DNA of 64,000 bases from DASRDB01 sp035652815. GTDB taxonomy: Bacteria; Chloroflexota; Ktedonobacteria; Ktedonobacterales; Ktedonobacteraceae. Below, piece after piece: positions 60,318 to 64,000 of the stretch; within the stretch, counting starts at the first letter, position 1; the number at the start of each line of letters is the position of its first letter. The notes beneath the pieces are model-generated. The model was not told where the DNA came from. It saw only the letters and a program-made list of their open reading frames with translations, and ran no database searches. Where the stretch lies: the NCBI GenBank assembly GCA_035652815.1, contig DASRDB010000019.1, positions 124,001-188,000 of the forward strand, in the 5' to 3' direction. The position numbers and the translations under genes are program-made.

Positions 60318-63006
60318 AGTTCAAGCGGATTTTGTTCTGCCGTTTACCGCCATAGATCACACGTCACTTCCTATTGCCGGTGGCAAAGCGGCGAATCTGG
60401 GGGAGATGATTCGCGCCGGGTTGCCTGTGCCACCGGGCTTTTGTGTCACCACCTCTGCGTATATGCTCGTGGCTAAAGAAGCTAACCTGGAGCCTGTTCT
60501 GGCCGAACTCTCCACGACTCGCACAGACAATACGGCTCACCTTACAGAATTGGCTTCTACTGCGCGTTCCTTGCTGCTCTCTGCGCCTATCCCTGAAGCT
60601 ATCTCCGAGGCGATCAGCGAGGCATATCGGGTATTGGGAGACGGTGAAGCGGTTCCGGTTGCTGTACGCTCCTCGGCTACGGCTGAAGATTTACCATTTG
60701 CAAGCTTTGCTGGTCAGCAGGAAACCTACCTCAATATCCTGGGTGAGGACGCACTTATCGATGCTGTGCGCCGTTGCTGGGCCTCGCTCTGGACGGATCG
60801 TGCCGTGAGCTACCGCGCCAGCAACGGCATTGACCCCCACAGTGTGCGACTCGCGGTTGCTGTTCAATGTATGATCGATGCCACAGTTGCCGGTGTGCTT
60901 TTCACCGCCAATCCCTTAACTGGCAAACGTCGCCAGGCGGTTATCGATGCCAGCCCTGGCCTGGGAGAGGCAGTTGTCTCCGGTGTGGTCAATCCAGATC
61001 ACTTTGTCGTCAATACGATTAGCGGCGAGATTGTAGAGCGCCGTCTGGGTAATAAGCGTGTCATTATCCAGTCCGTTGCAGGGGGTGGCACGCGGCGTAT
61101 CGAGCAGGTTGAACAAAACAACGAGGCCTGTCTCTCCGATGAACAGGTAAGAATGCTGGCAAATCTTGGCGGGAAGGTCGAGGCCCATTATGGAGCGCCG
61201 CAGGACACCGAGTGGGCCATTGACTCCAATGGCCGCATCTGGCTCACTCAGACGCGACCGATCACAACGCTTTTCCCGCTGCCCACCACAGCACCGGCAA
61301 CAGATGATGTTCTGCGCGTATACCTTTCGCTCAATGTCGTTCAAGGAGTGTACCGACCATTCACGCCTATGGGACTTTCCTTTGCCCGTCTCTTTGGCTC
61401 AGCAATGGCAAGGCGGCTCGGCATGCCGCCTCGTAATATTCTGGCTGGCCCCCCTGCGCTTGTAGAAGCAGCCTCTCGTCTTTTTATTGATGTCACCATT
61501 CCCATGCGCAGTTCATTTGGGCGCAAATTGCTGCTGGGAGTAGCCCAGCTAGGCGAGGCCCCCTCTGTCATACCCTTAGAACAACTTGCTACTGATCCAC
61601 GTCTTTCGCTCGTACCCGCGCGCCGTCGGCGGGTTGCGCGCACATTCGTTGCTTTGATGGCCATGACCCGCGCTCCGCTTTACCTGCCCCAGGCGCTGTT
61701 CTGGCCTTCGGCAGCAGTGGCGCGAGTGGAACGTATGAGGGCTGGATTACAGAGGTTCAATGATGTTGTCGAAAAAGCGGGATCTGCTGGCTCTATCGAA
61801 CGTCTAAACGCACTTGAGCAGTTCCTGCTTGACAATACACCCCCTACTCTGGGCCGATTAGCACCGGTTTTTCTCTGTGGGCTTATTTCGCATAATGTAG
61901 CTGGCAGGCTCCTGGATGGTCTTGCCACTTCCGATGAGCTACAGGGCGTGCTGCGTAGCCTCCCGCACAATCCGACCACAGAAATGGATCTTGCCATTTG
62001 GGAGCTTGCGCAACAGGTGCAGCGCGATCCTGTTTCTGCTTGCTATCTCCGTGAAACGCCTCTCGCGCAGCAGGCCCAGGATTATCATGCACATCGTATG
62101 CCAGGTCTGCTCCAGGAGAAATTAAGCAAGTTTTTGAGTGCATATGGACATCGTGGCGTAGCCGAAATTGATGTGGGTATGCCGCGCTGGTCAGAAGACC
62201 CGACACATATTCTTGGCGTCCTTGCCAACTATCTGCGACTGCAAGACCCGGATATGGCACCGGATGTCCAGTTCCGACGTGGTGCGCGGGAAGCGGAAGC
62301 GATGGTGAAAACTCTCTCAAGGCGAGCGGCACGCAAAGGACGATTGCGCGGGTGGCTGGTCCGTTTCTTGTTGAAACGAACACGCATGTTGGCCGGATTT
62401 CGCGAGATGCCCAAATTCTGCGTTGTTTACTTGTTGGCTCGCGCACGCGAACAACTCTGGCTTATCGGGGAGAAACTGGCGCAGGCGGGGAAACTGGAGA
62501 AAGCTGAGGATGTTTTCTTTCTCAGTTTATCTGAAGCGCGAACAGCCTTGCTTGGAAGGGACATGCGCTCCATTGTACGCGAACGGCGCGTTACTTATGA
62601 ACAAGAGTTAAAACGTCGTCATATTCCACGCATCCTGCTCTCTGATGGCACCGAACCTGATACCTCGGCTAATGCTGTCGAATCAGTCGATAACATACTG
62701 AAAGGAACACCAGCATCAGCAGGAGTAGTAAGCGGGAAAGCGCGTGTGATTCATGAGCCAACGGGCGCTCACCTGGAACCGGGCGAAATCCTCGTCGCCC
62801 CTTCGACCGACCCCGGCTGGACGCCACTCTTCCTGACGGCTGGTGGCCTGGTAATGGAAATGGGCGGCGCTATATCTCATGGCGCGGTTGTGGCGCGCGA
62901 ATATGGGATTCCTGCCGTTGTCGGGGTGCTGAGTGCTACAGAGCGTATCACTACAGGCCAGCAGATTACGGTAGATGGGTCGAAAGGAATAGTGTATCTG
63001 AAGTAG
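60283..63006 (+). CDS. rph: Rifampicin phosphotransferase-like PEP-synthase-family enzyme
   Basis: A 907-residue protein with the layout of rifampicin phosphotransferase (RPH): N-terminal ATP-grasp domain (IAGGKAANLGEMIRAGLPVP, about 35; AVRSSATAEDLPFASFAGQQ, about 127; a closing WLTQTRPITTL near 325), a long helical substrate-binding middle (330-790), and a C-terminal swivel domain with catalytic H866 in GGAISHGAVVAREYGIPAVV. The PEP-binding barrel of true PEP synthase is absent. RPH inactivates rifamycins by phosphorylation at C21 using ATP, and the length is close to the usual 860-870. The middle domain varies in this family, so other substrates are possible. The start at ATG 60283 has GAAGGAGG and overlaps marR. 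Confidence 0.85.
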   Translation: MSIQSPTPQNSEVQADFVLPFTAIDHTSLPIAGGKAANLGEMIRAGLPVPPGFCVTTSAYMLVAKEANLEPVLAELSTTRTDNTAHLTELASTARSLLLSAPIPEAISEAISEAYRVLGDGEAVPVAVRSSATAEDLPFASFAGQQETYLNILGEDALIDAVRRCWASLWTDRAVSYRASNGIDPHSVRLAVAVQCMIDATVAGVLFTANPLTGKRRQAVIDASPGLGEAVVSGVVNPDHFVVNTISGEIVERRLGNKRVIIQSVAGGGTRRIEQVEQNNEACLSDEQVRMLANLGGKVEAHYGAPQDTEWAIDSNGRIWLTQTRPITTLFPLPTTAPATDDVLRVYLSLNVVQGVYRPFTPMGLSFARLFGSAMARRLGMPPRNILAGPPALVEAASRLFIDVTIPMRSSFGRKLLLGVAQLGEAPSVIPLEQLATDPRLSLVPARRRRVARTFVALMAMTRAPLYLPQALFWPSAAVARVERMRAGLQRFNDVVEKAGSAGSIERLNALEQFLLDNTPPTLGRLAPVFLCGLISHNVAGRLLDGLATSDELQGVLRSLPHNPTTEMDLAIWELAQQVQRDPVSACYLRETPLAQQAQDYHAHRMPGLLQEKLSKFLSAYGHRGVAEIDVGMPRWSEDPTHILGVLANYLRLQDPDMAPDVQFRRGAREAEAMVKTLSRRAARKGRLRGWLVRFLLKRTRMLAGFREMPKFCVVYLLARAREQLWLIGEKLAQAGKLEKAEDVFFLSLSEARTALLGRDMRSIVRERRVTYEQELKRRHIPRILLSDGTEPDTSANAVESVDNILKGTPASAGVVSGKARVIHEPTGAHLEPGEILVAPSTDPGWTPLFLTAGGLVMEMGGAISHGAVVAREYGIPAVVGVLSATERITTGQQITVDGSKGIVYLK

Positions 63007-63018
63007 GGCTTTTCTCGA

Positions 63019-63110
63019 GCCTGTCATGCTGAGCGCAGCGAAACATCTACGGTCTCGCTGCACGTATCAGTCGGCACACGAGATGCTTCGCGGCGCTCAG
63101 CATGACAGGC
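63019..63110. repeat. Palindromic intergenic repeat, GAGCGCAGCGAA family, copy 6 (variant)
   Basis: 30-bp arms 63019-63048 and 63081-63110 with two mismatches. It is a variant that reads TGTCATGCTGAGCG instead of TGTCATCCTGAGCG. Confidence 0.88.
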
Positions 63111-63290
63111 TTTCCAATGGCGTATGATGAAATACATCCCTGTCTCAGCCTCTGGCGAGTGGCTTTCGTTCCCCAACCTGGGATGCAAAAAAGGCCTCTA
63201 CCACCAGAAGAAATGGGAGAAAAGCTCGTAAACTCCTGTTTATCTACAATACAAGGTGCTGTTGTGTTTTGTAGAAAGAAAGAAAGCATT

Positions 63291-63662
63291 GTGCGGTACG
63301 TTGTATCTGGTATTGTAATTCTGGCTGGTGGAGCTATAACTCTCCTGGTAATCGAGAACGGTGCGCTCTTATTGATGAGTGTGCAGTTTTCGATACTGGG
63401 GAAGCATCTCCCGATGGTGCCGCTGGGACTGCTTTTGCTGCTATCTTGCCTGTTTGGAGCCGCGCTCGTCTATATCGTGACTTTGATAACCGCGTGGCAA
63501 GAGCGGCATGAATTACGAGAACTCCGCAAAAAGCTGGTGGAATTGGAGCAGGTAAGTAACCCTCCTATTCCGCAGCAATATTCACCTCTGGTGTATGTGC
63601 CGATGCCGGGATTATCAAGCGATGTTTTTGCGGCTCCCCCGCAGCAGTATCCTCCGGCGTGA
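63291..63662 (+). CDS. LapA-like two-helix membrane protein, unknown
   Basis: About 123 residues: two membrane helices (VVSGIVILAGGAITLLVIEN and LGLLLLLSCLFGAALVYIVT), then a short charged coiled segment (ERHELRELRKKLVELEQ) and a Pro-rich tail. This is the plan of lipopolysaccharide-assembly-protein-A-like (DUF1049) proteins. The start is uncertain: GTG at 63291 has an A/G-rich stretch upstream, while ATG at 63213 is in the same frame. The frame extends back to 63102 inside a repeat, which is not credible coding sequence. Confidence 0.6.
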   Translation: MRYVVSGIVILAGGAITLLVIENGALLLMSVQFSILGKHLPMVPLGLLLLLSCLFGAALVYIVTLITAWQERHELRELRKKLVELEQVSNPPIPQQYSPLVYVPMPGLSSDVFAAPPQQYPPA

Positions 63663-63689
63663 AGAATGTATGTGGAGCAGCCTGGATAT

Positions 63690-64000
63690 TTATTCCTGCC
63701 AGGCCTTGCCAAAGAGCCTCGCGAAAAAGCCCGGTTTTTTCTTGCGCGTCTGAGGAACAGGTGTTTGTGGTAAGGTTTCCATTTTCCAGGGTGCTGCCTG
63801 CTCCTCTGAGGAGTACGGCGTTTCCTCTGGCTGTGTTTCCGCTTGCTGTTCCTGTGTTTTCGTCGATGCAACGGGGAGAGAAGTTTCTAACATTTCCTGC
63901 GTTTTGCTCTCACCGCTCGAAGTTTCTTCAGATGGTTGATCGCTGACTGCGAATTCGTGCAGTGCGATTTCTTGCGATTGCTCTTCGAGAGGCGCTGCAT
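63690..64000 (-). CDS. Acidic low-complexity protein, 5' part beyond window
   Basis: A reading frame open across the right edge on the minus strand, with at least 102 residues visible. It is rich in Glu, Gln, Ser, Thr and Pro and surely disordered. It ends in a basic, aromatic tail, TRKKKPGFFARLFGKAWQE, that could bind membrane or a partner. The ATG at 63893 is internal, not the likely start. No function is recognised. Confidence 0.6.
   Translation of the reverse strand, partial: AAPLEEQSQEIALHEFAVSDQPSEETSSGESKTQEMLETSLPVASTKTQEQQAETQPEETPYSSEEQAAPWKMETLPQTPVPQTRKKKPGFFARLFGKAWQE

Noticed and set aside
63102..63290. N-terminal extension of the LapA-like protein
   Set aside because: It would be translated from the arm of a palindromic repeat and is not membrane-protein-like.

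Overview
The window reads as chromosome from a Ktedonobacteria-like Chloroflexota bacterium, or a close relative. This is inferred from gene content, not from a search. Supporting signs are a MEP isoprenoid pathway, OpcA together with Zwf, a tiny DUF5679-type zinc ribbon, clpC-radA-yacL-ispD-ispF gene order, two very large HTH-NTPase-TPR (STAND) proteins, an IS200/IS605-type TnpB, and many intergenic palindromic repeats. Most genes have clear Shine-Dalgarno sites and sigma-A-like promoters. Two genes look leaderless.

Layout. 1-3300: end of a PhzF-family gene, then an accessory patch holding tnpB, a small hypothetical, an excisionase-like HTH gene and a frameshifted tnpA relic. 3.5-7.2 kb: MFS exporter, two broken tRNA 5' halves in front of an intact tRNA-Arg(TCG), a PD-(D/E)XK nuclease-like gene, a hypothetical split by an in-frame TGA, an XRE regulator ending in a 26-bp palindrome, and a small acetyltransferase. 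7.3-16.3 kb: ECF sigma/anti-sigma pair, STAND protein 1, release-factor-like protein, esterase, HD-GYP protein, sarcosine-oxidase-like flavoenzyme. 16-22.7 kb: radical SAM gene with a small partner, three GT9 glycosyltransferases with a GNAT, DUF5679. 22.7-32.7 kb: ispE, a barrel protein coupled to a PIG-L deacetylase, an unknown barrel-like protein, XerC/D-type recombinase, purine nucleoside phosphorylase, a secreted lipoprotein-like unknown, a hybrid kinase with an ethylene-receptor-like sensor, TatA. 32.7-44.4 kb: STAND protein 2, then ispF-ispD-yacL-radA-clpC and an S1-domain protein, all on the minus strand.

44.6-48.6 kb: Nudix hydrolase, a tail-anchored proline-rich protein, a P1 peptidase, a polyprenol/phytol-kinase-like membrane enzyme, a VOC protein. 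48.6-55.9 kb: a minus-strand oxidative pentose-phosphate operon (tal, zwf, opcA, pgl, rpe) followed by yjbQ and an acyl-CoA dehydrogenase. 56-59 kb: mutS. 59-64 kb: ABM monooxygenase, a marR-rph pair (MarR regulator with a predicted rifampicin phosphotransferase), and two membrane or low-complexity proteins at the right edge.

The genes fit a free-living heterotroph with extensive signalling. The housekeeping blocks (MEP pathway, ClpC/RadA, pentose phosphate, MutS) are intact. The accessory signal is concentrated at 0.6-3.3 kb and 4.8-6.8 kb. Two families of intergenic palindromes recur across the window, and in two places the palindrome supplies the stop codon of the neighbouring gene.
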